From Apostichopus japonicus (taxonomy: Eukaryota > Echinodermata > Holothuroidea > Aspidochirotida > Stichopodidae), in assembly GCF_037975245.1 (NCBI RefSeq), contig NC_092564.1:11195984-11259983 (forward strand): a DNA stretch of 64,000 nt, in the 5' to 3' direction. Below, in pieces: positions 16,849 through 28,800 of the stretch. Numbering within the stretch: position 1 is the stretch's first letter; every line of letters begins with the position of its first letter. The notes beneath the pieces were generated by a model. The model had not been told where the DNA came from. It searched no databases and worked only from the letters and a program-made list of their open reading frames with translations. Position numbers and translations under genes: made by a program.

Positions 16849-16890
16849 CTTTACGATCGATTTCGTCCTTTTGGGACTCGTCAGGTGAAG
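16849..16890 (-). ncRNA. Hammerhead ribozyme motif, degenerate copy (type I)
   Basis: On the - strand the core reads CTGACGA (16884-16878), stem II GTCC-caaaa-GGAC, then GAAA (16864-16861). The self-complementary ATCGAT forms a minimal stem III and is followed by C, the predicted cleavage point after 16855. Stem I pairs CTTCAC (16890-16885) with GTAAAG (16854-16849) with one C/A mismatch. The outer part of stem I seen in the 17.1-kb copy is not preserved. All catalytic core bases remain. Confidence 0.7.
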
Positions 16891-17081
16891 GTAGGAATCA
16901 AGCCCCAGACACTCTACTGCGTATACGAATGAACGCCAGTAATATCTCAGCAGTGGCCGTGGTGGTATGGACTTAGGTCTGTAACACAAAGGTCTTTATA
17001 TATAGCCTATATATACATATATACATAGCCTATATATCTATCTATATATAGTAAATAAATAAAGAACAACACATCAGAAAA

Positions 17082-17137
17082 ATTCCACTTCACGACCGGT
17101 TTCGTCCTTTTGGGACTCATCAGGCGAAGGTAGGAAT
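17082..17137 (-). ncRNA. Type I hammerhead ribozyme motif
   Basis: Read on the - strand: stem I 5' side ATTCC-tac-CTTCGC (17137-17124), core CTGATGA (17123-17117), stem II GTCC-caaaa-GGAC, core GAAA (17103-17100), stem III formed by the palindrome ACCGGT, cleavage-site C at 17094, then stem I 3' side GTGAAG-t-GGAAT (17093-17082). Both helical parts of stem I pair (CTTCGC with GTGAAG using one G-U, ATTCC with GGAAT) around an internal loop in the place where type I hammerheads make loop-loop contacts. A two-step palindromic stem III is typical of hammerheads that act as dimers in repetitive elements. Confidence 0.88.
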
Positions 17138-17224
17138 CGAGTGTCAGTACCACTCGACCACAGTGATTCTACTGGTGTGTGAATGTGTATAAACTGGCTT
17201 TGTATAACTGTTATTGAGGGCGTA

Positions 17225-17960
17225 TTACCCAAGTGCTATGATTGTACAGAGTGCACCCCTAGTACTTTGGATCTGACAATTAACCAATGAAGTGATTGTA
17301 AAGTAAAAGTAATGTGACAAACTTTAGGAAGAACGTAAATCAACCGAGCCGCTCCATTAAGAACCATTTGAACTCTTCGAAGCTTATAATCAGGTAAACC
17401 AATCATGAGTGCATTACAGTAGTCAATATGGCTAATTACAAAAGCATTAATAAGAGTGTTAGTACAGTCCTTATCCAGGAATTTTCTGATCTGACGAATA
17501 TTATAAAGCTCATGGTATGCCCTAGAGCAAACTTTTCCAATATGAATGTCCATTGACATGTTGCTGTCAATGATAAACCCCAAGATTTTTTTGCACTATT
17601 ACATGGCTTAATATCCACGTTACCTACTTTGATCATCTGAACCCGAGTCTTAGCAACTTGTTGACGAGTACCAATTAAAAGAAACTCAGTCTTGGAATCA
17701 ATGATCAATAGCCTATTGCTGAGCATCCAATGTCTTATTTCGAAGATAAGTGATTGCCAGAACAGCCCGTTCCTCGGATAACAAAGAACCAGCATTGAAA
17801 GATAAATATATCTGTGTATCATCAGCATAACCATGTGCGTTAGGGAGGTGTTTAGAGACAATGACAAACAAATGAGAAACATAACAAAGAAAAAAGAATA
17901 GGACCGAGACAGCTGCCCTAGGGTACACCACAATTCAAAGAAAACTCTTTCCATGAGATA
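17225..17960 (-). pseudogene. Decayed non-LTR retrotransposon reverse transcriptase
   Basis: Frames on the - strand, interrupted by frameshifts, carry reverse transcriptase landmarks in order. First is a YPRAAVSVLFF segment at the position of the usual PQGSVLGP motif, then HGYADDTQIYLSF with the catalytic YADD (about 17840), then LGVxxD-like GLSLTATCQWTFILEK and GFIIDSNMSMDIHIGKVCSR. Last is DCTNTLINAFVISHIDYCNA...LPDYKLRRVQMVLNGAARLI near 17300-17480. The order and motifs are those of CR1/Jockey-type ORF2 proteins. No intact frame survives. The two hammerhead motifs lie just beyond its 3' end on the same strand. Confidence 0.85.
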
Positions 17961-18076
17961 TTTTCTATAGATACATGCTGTTTTCTGAAAGTCAGATAAT
18001 TACCATTCCATTTTTGGGCATTATTAACACTACCAAATTGGGTACGCAATATGTTAACAAGAATATTATGGTTGAC

Positions 18077-18078
<2 letters not shown>

Positions 18079-18119
<41 letters not shown>
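18079..18119. repeat. (TA)n microsatellite
   Basis: A TA run of about 40 bp. Confidence 0.9.
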
Positions 18120-18121
<2 letters not shown>

Positions 18122-20990
18122 TTATTATACAGTACTCCTTATTTGTCAATTATGTGTCATATCTATTTTCTATGTTTTTATTTAATAATTTCCTTAGGAA
18201 TCATGCACTTGGATTTTCTTTAATTTATAGGAATAACGAAGTCGACTGACCCCAATGATTGAGATAACCTGTAGCATGTTTACCCATACTATATAGGCTA
18301 CAATGACACACTTTCAAATGTCGTTCCGTATGACAGTAATTATGTATTCCTTTTAATTTAAATTATCATACATGGGACTCTCTATAATAAAGCCTTTTAT
18401 TTGTTTATTTTTTTAAATAACTTTAACAAGACATATGCAAATGTTCAGATTTATACTGTAATAAAATATGATAAAATCATGCTCCCCCACTGATAATGTA
18501 CGCAGTAGGTGGAATAAACATCTCCATAACAATTCACTTGCAGTATCGGTTATCTGTATACAAAGATTAAGACTTCCAAGGTGCACGGAAGTTCGAGACG
18601 TGAAAGGAGGCTGTGTTCGTCAGACAGCTGATGTGGTATGAAGCTCCGAGGGCGGTAGCCTGCGTGCTCAGCTATTCCATATACCGCCTACGGCGGCTAG
18701 ATCAGGGGTTGGCAAGAAATTGATTTCGCAGACCTCAGCAAATTTTGGTCTGGACTATTCTTTCATTCCAATGTCCTTGGCGGGGGGTGGGGGTAACAAT
18801 GTCCTTGGCGGGGGGGGGGGGCAAGTGGTGTTGGGCGTGGCAATACAATTTGACTGGGGGATCCCACCGCTGGTTACGCAACCTGTAACCAAAGGTAAAT
18901 ATCGCTTTTGAACCACCTTTGTTGAGCATTTTCAAACAATAAATTCTTCTGGTAAGGGGCCCAGATATATACCCATTCACTTTCTCCAACTTTTTCGGAA
19001 GCTTCTATACGCTACATCCTTAACTTCAAGTAAATATGTCACCCAACAACTAGCAGCTAAATGTATGTATTAAAACCAGCACACGTTATAGCATTTGCTT
19101 GCATATAACAAGTGCATGCCGGTGAACTTGGTTTACTAACGTGTAATTCATCATCTTGCTTCATTTTCTGTATAGTAGCTATAGGCTATAATTTCTTTGT
19201 ATTGTTAACATCCACTCCCCCTTTCAACGTCACACAAAACATGAAAAGTAGCAAAACCTTGCTTACACACCTAATTATAGCGTAAATATGTCTCACGGTG
19301 CGCCATTTTTATTTTAGATTTTGACAGTATTTTAGCGGATGACCCCAGAACCCCACCCCATCCACGCACATATGAGACCGTGGACCAAATCCCTTTAAAG
19401 TGAACATCGTGGATCCACCACAGCGTACATGCAACATTTAAGGTCCAGCAAGCCCACATCAACAAAGTATAAAATATTTTTGTCCGTCCGTCGGCGAAGA
19501 AAATAGGTGAGAATGCTAACACAGTGTATCACCTCCATAATCATAATGTGCAGAAATTAGTACTCAGACAATGGCGCTACGGTAATTAGGTGAACATAGA
19601 GCCGTATATAGACAAATATATGGCTCTGAACAGGATCGTAAGTACGAAAGCCCATTAAAGCCAAGTTTATTTTGTTTGCCATAATGAGCTTCCGTACGTA
19701 AGTCTTCGCTTTACCGCCGCGGTGAACAATGGCAATTTGTTGGTCGCCGTATCCCCACTTTGTCTTCAACTTATGGTAATTTTACTTTGGTGGTACGAAG
19801 TTGGTCATAAAGTACTTTTTATTTCACTAAGAACTGCTTAAAGACACATTTATGATGCTTTCTGTGGGTTAGTGCTTATAATTCTAAATAAGACATCAAA
19901 CTTCGAAACCCGTACGTGGTTCCTCTACTAATTTCAAGAATTTTAGACTAATTTAGTTGATATGGGAAAAGATTAAAGATTTTTGTTTTTTGTTATTGAA
20001 TTAAATTAAATTAAATTACATTAAATGTCCCGTTATGTTAACAGATCCATACGATCACATCACATCATTTGTGCTGCAAGCGGCCCACCTCAATATCTGT
20101 CCTTAATTTCTCACCAAATTCCCATACAAGAATGGCTTATACCGTATCTTTATAGTATTTCAATCATATGTGACTCCATATAGAGACACATATCATATTT
20201 ATGAGCATTAATCATACTTCTTTTGTAAACCATTGTTTTTGTGATTGGTAGTTAAATGTATTGTTCTTATTCAACCGCCGTGTAACCACTAGTTAACCTG
20301 GGTATTGTTCTCAATAAAAATCTGTATTATAGCGCTGAATGTATGAACAATAAAAAATGATCAGGCAAGTATAGGTTAAAAAATAGCTATGGTATTCTGT
20401 AAGAAGAGGATTTACGTGAATCAAAACAAAAGAAACTGATAAAGGAAAGAATACGGCACATAAGGCCTCGGAGTTAAAATGAAGGATTTAGCTTCTGCTG
20501 TCATTGAGTGGTGATGTAAAACTGTTTAAGGCTTGTAAGTAGCTATGGGGCTCAGACCTCCATCCCCATCACGGAGAAAGCTGCAACGTTATCATGCACA
20601 TTTTTATTCACAAGAAAGGGACCAGAATTTTTTTAAATCAAATCAGCGATCTTTGTGAAGAACAACACCACAGACAGCTAAGATATGAAATCGTGCTCCG
20701 ATTTGAAGATACCTTAGAAGTTTACAAGTCGTGTCTGGGAGTTGCCAGTTTGTAAATCTGTGATGTCATATAGTGCCACTAAGAAACATTTTCTTTGCTC
20801 TACGTTTGTCTTTTCATATTTGCAAGGTCGAATGTTAATAGTGTTGGCACTGAAACCATTTCCGTGATTAGTTGATAGTAAGAGGTTCCGTAGTTTAAAG
20901 TCAGCATCTGCAAAACCCAACTCCATTTACAGAAAATAAACAATGTAATAAATAAAGAAAGTGAAATCAGTAATTGAGGCACACGTGGCT
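18120..20990. other. Intergenic, no gene supported
   Basis: G-tracts occur at 18780-18823. A CAGGGGTTGGCAAG motif at 18703 resembles a hAT terminus without an identified partner. A short AATTA-type repeat lies at 20000-20025, and a possible AATAAA occurs near 20313. No coding exon could be supported. Confidence 0.45.
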
Positions 20991-20993
20991 CGA

Positions 20994-21245
20994 TGATGTC
21001 ATATTTAGACTTGATCAAGTCAAATCAGGTAACACCAAAGAACTATGGGTAACACTTAATCTGTGATATCTCCCAAATGGAATAAGACTTTGTTAGCTGT
21101 TAGAGAAAGTTCTACATGATGTCATATTTAAATTTGATGAAGTCTTGTTTTGGCCGTACGTGTCAAGTGACACTTACTCTGTGATTTTTCCCAAAATGAG
21201 TAAGAGTTTGTTAGCTCAGTATTTGTGGAAGTTTTACATGACTGT
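20994..21245. repeat. Two-copy tandem duplication, about 124 bp period
   Basis: TGATGTCATATTTARAYTTGATSAAGTC at 20994 recurs at 21118, each followed by a GTAACACTTA/GTGACACTTA block, CTGTGATATCTCCCAAA or CTGTGATTTTTCCCAAA, and GTTTGTTAGCT. The copies are diverged at roughly one base in five. Confidence 0.7.
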
Positions 21246-21857
21246 TATCTCCATGACGTAACCGATAAAGATAATCGGGTTTGTTTGCCGTTTAACTCAT
21301 CAACGTACAGCCTAGTTGCCTGATTGGCGTTCCATTGTAGATAGGCCTAGGTAAACAAAGATTTTGTCTGTGTGCCTTGGGTAGCAAGGCCCAATCTCTT
21401 CACATAAAAATCAAGATCCCGGTTACAGTAGCGCTCCTGGTTAGTGGTCATAGATCAATGAGATTTAATTTCGGCCTAAGCCTAAACCACTTAGCATATG
21501 GAAGATAGGCCTACAGTATGCTAACGGACTAGCCAAGGCCTAAGTAATAGTGATACAGCTTCACACACTGATCAGTGACAACATTTGTACAGATAGAGAT
21601 AGGCTAGGCCAAGCCTAGGTTCACTGCAACTGTACTGTAGTGCTGATCTAATACTCATAATGCACTGATACAGTGACACTCATAATAATAATAAACAATA
21701 AGTAAAGAACTAATGCGACTCATTTCAAAGCAACTATTGACACTGATGTTCTGATGGCCTATATTTCTGTAGGCATGGTACAAGTTTGCAATTAGCTGGG
21801 AATTGACTGACACAGTAACTGGATCAACTAGTGTAGTACTAGTAGCATGGTGACTTC

Positions 21858-22265
21858 GAAGTTCGGACACTTAAGACTTAAAACACCCCAAAACTAAATC
21901 TTCTGGTATAAATCACCGGAAAATAAACTTCATATGGTGGGAGAATTGTTTTATAGTACGATACACGGCCAAACTTTCTTTCCTGCAAACTGTTTTCACG
22001 TTGTATTCCAAGAAGATTCTTCGTGATTGTGGAACTGGTATTTCTTTGCTAGAGTATTGCGAAGTTCGGACACGCAACCCACAGTGTGGCGCTGGTGATA
22101 AAATTGGTGGCGCAGTTGCTTTTTCAGTAATTATAACTTCATATATCTCGGTCATTTTATTGACTAATATGTAAGTATTTTCTTGCACACGGGCCATTTT
22201 GGAGAGAAAATAACTGTAGCTTCGTACTTTTTGGTGAAATTTGGCTCTTAGGGTGTCCGAACTTC
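21858..22265. mobile_element. MITE-like element with GAAGTTCGGACAC inverted termini
   Basis: GAAGTTCGGACAC occurs at 21858-21870 and again at 22071-22083, and its inverse GTGTCCGAACTTC at 22253-22265. The outer pair also shares the next bases (TTAAGA against CTTAGG on the other side). The arrangement fits a short DNA transposon with terminal and subterminal repeats. No clear target-site duplication was seen, so the superfamily is open. Confidence 0.55.
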
Positions 22266-23307
22266 ACAGTATGCCGAACTTTGCACTACTGACTATAGTA
22301 GTAGTACTAGCCTAGTTACAGTATGCTAGGCCAAGACTAGATTGAAATATTTTGTTTGAATGCCTGATTGGTCCAGCCTTATAATGTAATATCAAATTAT
22401 AGGCTTAAGTTAGTAGCCTTAGGGTATTCTATGCAAAACAAAGCAACTAGGCCTTATCTGCTTGAACTGAGGTAGTTCTGTTGTTCGATGTAAAAGATAT
22501 CATAGAGATATGCCTAGGGGGACCTAGGAATACATAACTTATATTCTGAGGCATATTAAGGCAACAGATTAGTTTTATAAGTACGTATGTTTATGTGCAA
22601 GGTTGTGCTTATAACTACTGTCAATGTTATTGTGTATTTGGGATGAGGGGTGAAAAGGGGTAAGGATTTACACCCCACCCCTGGATTTGGGGCTCATTCC
22701 TGGGTTGTTATCTCTCGTCATTTGGCTAAATAAGGGTTTCATCAGGAAAATTTATCGTATGATTGAGTAGCTAGGTACCCCTTTTTTAATCCACCATTGG
22801 GGAAATAAGCGCTTATGCATCCATTATTTGACTGAAGATCGATTAATTAAGTAAGACCACCGTAGATATTAAGACAAGGATCAGTATTTTGCAAAGTATC
22901 CAAGTTATGAGTAAACCAAAAAACTGCCTGACTTCTTGACTTAATCATATTGACCATTGCACTTCCAATATGAATTGATCATATATTCTTGATGGGCTCC
23001 AAGACGGGAAAGTCCTTTTTACAAGGTCCTTCCAACTTCAGCACAAAACAGGTGTACAAAAGTTCACAAAAATCAGAAATAAATGCTAACAGCACTGCAC
23101 ACCAATGATACACTGTACTGTACAACTCCAATAACCTCACAACCATGCAGTTCCTCATCATTAAGATTCCAATGATTGTCTAATTTTGCCTTGAAATCAT
23201 TCAATAAAGTTGCAGAAACCTCAACCTCAGGTATAGAGTTCTATGTATTAACAACTCTCTATGCAAATATCTATGCATTCCGTAGATGTACTGTACTCAG
23301 TATACAT
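22266..23307. other. Intergenic, no gene supported
   Basis: Nothing recognised on either strand. Confidence 0.5.
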
Positions 23308-23315
23308 CAGGTATG

Positions 23316-23957
23316 CAAGGGCGGCGGAACCGGGGGGGCACAGGGGGCACGTGCCCCCCCACTTTTCCTCAGGTTAAAAATGTGCCCTTTTTCTACATAA
23401 AAATTTAGGTGTCTCAAGTTAGCAAGAGGCCAAGGAACCAGAATGAACACTCGGGAAGGGCCGTTTTCGGCCATCTGAGGGGTTTGTAAAACCAAAAAAT
23501 TTCTTCTACGCTCCGCGCCAACCGATGGTGGCGCTCCGCTCAGATAGTACGTGCATACAACTTTGCAAATCCTGGATATGCCCCTGACTTTTAATGAATT
23601 TCTGTGGGTCAAACTCAAAGCTATTTCGAATGGAAAAAAATTGTTAAAATATTAACAAGAAATAAACTCTAATTCGAAAGATTCCTACATTGGCAACTAG
23701 CATGATTTCACCTCATTTTGTCTCAAAAGAAAACTTGTTCCTTGTTTCCAAATTTGCACATTGGATATTGCAGTGCTAGTATGCATAGAGGGGGGGGGGG
23801 GGGGCGTTGATAGAGTAATGTGTATACGCAAATAAGATAATACAATAAAAGTTATGAAGGGTACTAAATATAAGGCTACATCAGTCCAATCGAATTTCTG
23901 CAAAGTGCCCTTTGATGTCGGTGCCCCCCCAGATTAAAAGTGCTTCCGCCGCCCTTG
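23316..23957. mobile_element. Non-autonomous hAT-like element, 642 bp
   Basis: The element is bounded by a perfect 14-bp inverted repeat, CAAGGGCGGCGGAA at the left and its complement at 23944-23957. A perfect 8-bp target duplication CAGGTATG lies at 23308-23315 and 23958-23965. An 8-bp duplication with CA-rich short termini is the hAT superfamily hallmark. The interior has no transposase frame. It shares a GTGGCGCTCCGCT-containing segment near 23530 with the element at 47656-48026, placing both in one family. Confidence 0.92.
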
Positions 23958-24702
23958 CAGGTATGCCTTCTGTCAATATATTTTTTGTTTTGAAAGACTA
24001 AATTTACACATTTCCAGTGGGAAATGAAGTTTCATGCTAGTTAAAATGGTAATTTGGCCAATTTTTTGGCTGTATTGCAAGATACAGTATCTACAGTATT
24101 TTTTTTGCTGCTACAAATTTAAAACGTCTTCCACTCGTATGTACATGATCTCTAACAGTTTTCAAGTGTTTTTCAAGTGTAATCACCTATCCTATCAAAA
24201 TAGTCACTTTCACAATATGGTGTCATAAAATATTCATTTATCAGCCACATATTGTAGATTGTTATCATGTTGATTATGAAATCAAAACTTGAGCTTTTGT
24301 CAACACCTTGACATGCTTGTTGAGAAGAAAAAAAAGGAAGGCTTACTTCAGCATGACACTTAACCTATAGATCTTGTTTCTTTCTCCGTTGTGATTTTTT
24401 TATTTAAGGTATAATATTCCAATTTTTCTTTGCTTTGCTGTATTTGCACTTTATGTTCATGGTTTATAATAAAGACATCTTAACTGTTGATTCTTTTTGA
24501 TACAAATTGAAGAAGTATGTACAGTATTCATGTGATGTTTTGTCTGAGTTATTGTGTACATAGATGAGAGGAGGGGAGTGGAGAGGGGGGGTGGGGTGAG
24601 GGGGAGACTATTCTACAATTTCACCTTGTATAGTTAGGAAGAATGCAGACTGCTTTCTTATTGTACAGTAATGTAGAATGCAGACTGCTTCTTCCTGTAG
24701 AC

Positions 24703-25104
24703 TAGGGTTGTCCACCTACGGCCCGCAGGCCACAGTCCGGCCCACCGCAGGGTTGCGTCCGGCCCCCCAGAGATGCTCTACAGTGCGAAATTTAGCAGAT
24801 TTATTGATAACAATTTGAAGCTATATAATCAATCATTCGAACTTTCTGGGTCCAAAAAACTGCATACAGGTCAGTTTGTGTGACACTCTCTCAGCGGAGG
24901 GGGGAGGGGTGGGGCGGCTGGACTTTATCCATCTGTTTTATCAGAAAGGAAAATAGATCAGTGCGCTCCGCGCGCAGTGCTCACATTTTGTTGCCTTGGG
25001 CTTCGGGCAAAAAATCGAAAAATCAAGCGTAGGGTTCATGCGGCCCCCTCCTTCATCATAATCATTCCATGTGGCCCTCCTCTGCAAAAGGTTGGACAAC
25101 CCTG
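24703..25104. mobile_element. Non-autonomous hAT-like element, 402 bp
   Basis: The left end TAGGGTTGTCCACCTACGGC and right end GGTTGGACAACCCTG are inverted repeats, with the first C of CAGGGTTGTCC mutated to T at the left. Both are flanked by the 8-bp duplication CTGTAGAC at 24695-24702 and 25105-25112. The CAGGGTTGTCCA(A/C)CCTACGGCCCGC type of terminus is common in hAT MITEs. No coding capacity. Confidence 0.9.
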
Positions 25105-25153
25105 CTGTAGACAAACATTAGTATAAGAGACAACAACTATCAAACAAATGATA

Positions 25154-25270
25154 GCAGTAGGGGATGATCTAACATATATATATTATATTTATTACCCACA
25201 CTAAGACTGACCTGCAGTAGGGTATGATTTTACATGTACATATTATATTTATTACCTACACTAGGACTGT
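25154..25270. repeat. 60-bp tandem duplication
   Basis: GCAGTAGGGKATGATYT followed by a TA-rich part and TTATTACCYACACTARGACTG occurs at 25154 and 25214. Confidence 0.85.
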
Positions 25271-25893
25271 TTGACTTTACTGTCTACCCAAATGAATTTT
25301 AAAGTTTGGAGAACTCTTTAACAAACTGCCTGGCAAATAAAAAAGCCTGTAGGTAGGTCATGTGCTTCATAGTTCATACAGTAGGCAGACTACAGATACT
25401 GTAAATGGTAGTTTTGGGATGAGTGTAACTACAAATAGTGATAGCTTAGAATTAATACAATCTGTGAAATAATAACTACCTTTCCTCTTTCAAATCTTTC
25501 TTTACAGATCCTAACATACTTTTCTTGCTCTCTGCTGCTGAGAAGGAGATTTTCATTGATCAATCCTGTTATAAAGGACAGTACAGTGATGGTACTCAGG
25601 AAGTGTGGAATATTCTTCATCTCTCAATAGAAGTGTCTAAAACTGCCACTGGACGTCCTTCTCTTAAAGGTCAAATGCATCGGTTCTAAATGTGAACAGA
25701 GCTATCAAACAGTACTTCTTTTGCTCTCCCGAGCGCTACATGATGAACAGGGGTTGCATTTGAAAGTTTTGTTTCTGCATGTAAAAGCTGATATTATGAC
25801 AAAAAACACAAAACATAGTCAAAGCAGATTTAAAGTGAAGCCAAACGATGCAGTATACAATACATTCTGATTTATTCTGAGAAGACAACTAAG

Positions 25894-28800
25894 ATGAATG
25901 AAGAGCTAATAGTCGAGTCAGTGAGAAAAGACGATTCAGAGGTAGGAGATGGAGGTATCACCAAAAAGGATGTCAACTATATATCTGAGAAAGATGACAT
26001 CAGCCAACTGGGTCAACAAACAAACATGTCTGCCATTCAAGAAGGTGAGGACTAGCTATAGCACATGAAACAATTTGAGTCATAGATATGGATGATGTTA
26101 AAATATATTTGAAGGAAATCCAGAATTTAATGTTATTGGCCTACCTCTGAGTGGATATGTGTGTACTATGTTTGTGATTTGTTATTTCCTAGTCCAGTTA
26201 TCAATTAATAAATTTTGATAGCTTCTCAACAATCAATGTTGCATTTGAACAGTTACAGTCATTTTGGGTCAGTCTGTTTGGCTTGGTGAAACACAAGAAC
26301 TTTGCCAGAGAGCAGAAACTCATTTCTGTTGATAAGTTGATCAAATTGCCTGATTTGCTAAAGCTGAACCAATCTGAATGGATGATTAAGAAAAATTCCA
26401 ACCCCAACGCCCACCACCTCAACACCCACTATCCCTAACCCTTCTCAATCCATGACCATTCTAGACCCCCCCCCCTCCATGACCATTCTTGACCTCCGTT
26501 CATGACTGCACTAGACCCCTGTCCATGACCATTTTAGACCTCTGTCCATGACCATTCTAAACCTCCGTCCATGACCATTCTAGACCTACGTCCATGACCG
26601 TTCTAGACCTCCATCCATGACCATTGCAGACTTCTTTCCATGACCATTGCAGACTTCTTTCCATGACCATTCTAGACCTCCATCCATGACTATTCTAGAC
26701 CTCCATCCATGACCATTCTAGACCTCCGTCCATGCCCATCACCACAATGTTAACCTTTTGACTTCCTCTCCTGAAGTTGTAGCATCAAATGGGAACACCA
26801 TCTTTGAGGACTAATTCATTCCTAATGATTCCTTTACAGAAAATGCCGGCAAGTCACCGACTTCACTGAAGAAATCAACAATGTTACCAACACCAGTCAG
26901 TGAAGAAACCATCACAACACTAAGCAGAGCTTTCATGCAGGCCTTTCAGCCTCATTTTGAGAATTCCAAAGAGTCCTTACATGAGCTGATGTGAGTATAA
27001 GGGTTCCAAAACAGATCATCAAATATTTCAAAATATGAAGAAAAAAATTATGAGGTGAAAGCCCACATCCTTTACAGCATGTTTTATTGAGAATATGTCA
27101 TCTTGGGGGAGGTGAAGGGGGGGGGGGGGGTGGAAGAAGAGAGTAATTGACACCATCAATGACAGTTTGCTCTTCTTTACGACCTACTCAACCTGCAGTA
27201 GAGTATATTGTAAAGTATGAATTAATTTGATACATAGGTCTGCATTAGTGCAAGAACCTTACTGATCCCTCGAAGTCAAGAATGACCAAACTGAAATATT
27301 GCAGGGAATGTTACCGCTGAATGTTCTCGCGTAAATTGAGGGAACCACCTCTTTAAACCCATCGCTTTTCTGAGTCGGTTCGTTCTTTTAACCTTCCACA
27401 GACGCAATCAAGAACTCTTGTTGGACACGGTCCAGCAAGAAAATCAGAAATACGAAGAGAACCACATGTTAGAAGACGTAGATGAAACAGTAAGTGGCCT
27501 GTGTTCAATTTATTTTAATATATAGGAACATAGCTGTGAACGTTTCTTGTTGTACAGTAAAGCTTTCAGTAGCTCTCCACAGTGAATTTCTGTTTATATA
27601 TATATATTGTAGTTTTATTTATAACCGTTTTATCAGTTGCAATGGTTGAAATAAAGTTGAATGAAATTAAAATGTTGAATGAGAAAAGGGTTGGTAATAT
27701 CTTTGTGGATGGTCAGTCAGTGTTCCCCTCTACTGTCACATTCTTGTATTATACCAGTGCTCAGTTGAAGATGAAGGTGGGGGGACATTACAATCTAAGA
27801 TACCTACAGCTGGGGGAACTGTGGGTTCAAGTCCTGGCTGGCTAAAGTAAGGATGTTATTTGTTATGCCGGAGAAATTCACAGCTTTCAAATCCAAATTG
27901 GTCTTCAAACTTAAAAAAGAAATCCGAATTGAGCTTAAAGTGTAAATATCCACCTGACATGAAGTAAAGTTAAAATAAAATAAAACTGTTAGCAAACTGC
28001 TTATCCACTAGAGAGCCTGTGTAGGAGAAAGTGTAAAAGTAAGTTGGCGTGACGTTTCGATCCTAGCAGGATCTTCTTCAGAGGCTAAAGAAGAAGATCC
28101 GGCTAAAGAAGAAGATTCGCCTTTGAAGAAGATCCTGCTAGGATCGAAACGTCAAGCCAACTTACTTTTACACATGAAGTAAAATTAACAGCCATTCGCC
28201 TTCTCAAACACCCCGATGTAAATTAATTGCCGTCCTTCCAGTTGGACATTCTTGTAGTAACTAGGTATCCTAACCAGTTTGGAGTCAAGTGGCAATATTA
28301 AATTAACACAGGTTTTGTGTTCAAGATTATTTGCCATAATTTGGATGGCTTTTGACCGTTAAAGGAATGAGTCGCCCTAATATGAAAAGGAATGAAGAAA
28401 ACAGGGTACTGAGTCTCAATAGTGACAAGCATAAGAAATAAAGAAACACTGGAAGCACCACAAGGACACCACCACGTGACTTAAGATTCCTGCAGCCAGC
28501 ATTTATTTCCTTGATGTCAAGTGGCATTATTTTACATGATAAGTTTCCCTAAAAGAAAATTTATGGCTTTTTTGCATCTTTGTACAAGTACAGACCTTTT
28601 GTTAGCTCCTTAATTAATTTCTTATACCAAAAGGTATTTAAATAGCAGAGATAAATTGATCATTTATGAGTCGTTTTGTTTCCTTCTTGCAGCTGTAATC
28701 ACTTTTATGTGTTTCACATCTTACTTTTGTCTGATCATGTTTGCAGATGAAGAAAGCCAGACTTTACCAAACGAAGCTTGTAAACATCCGTAAAGAAATG

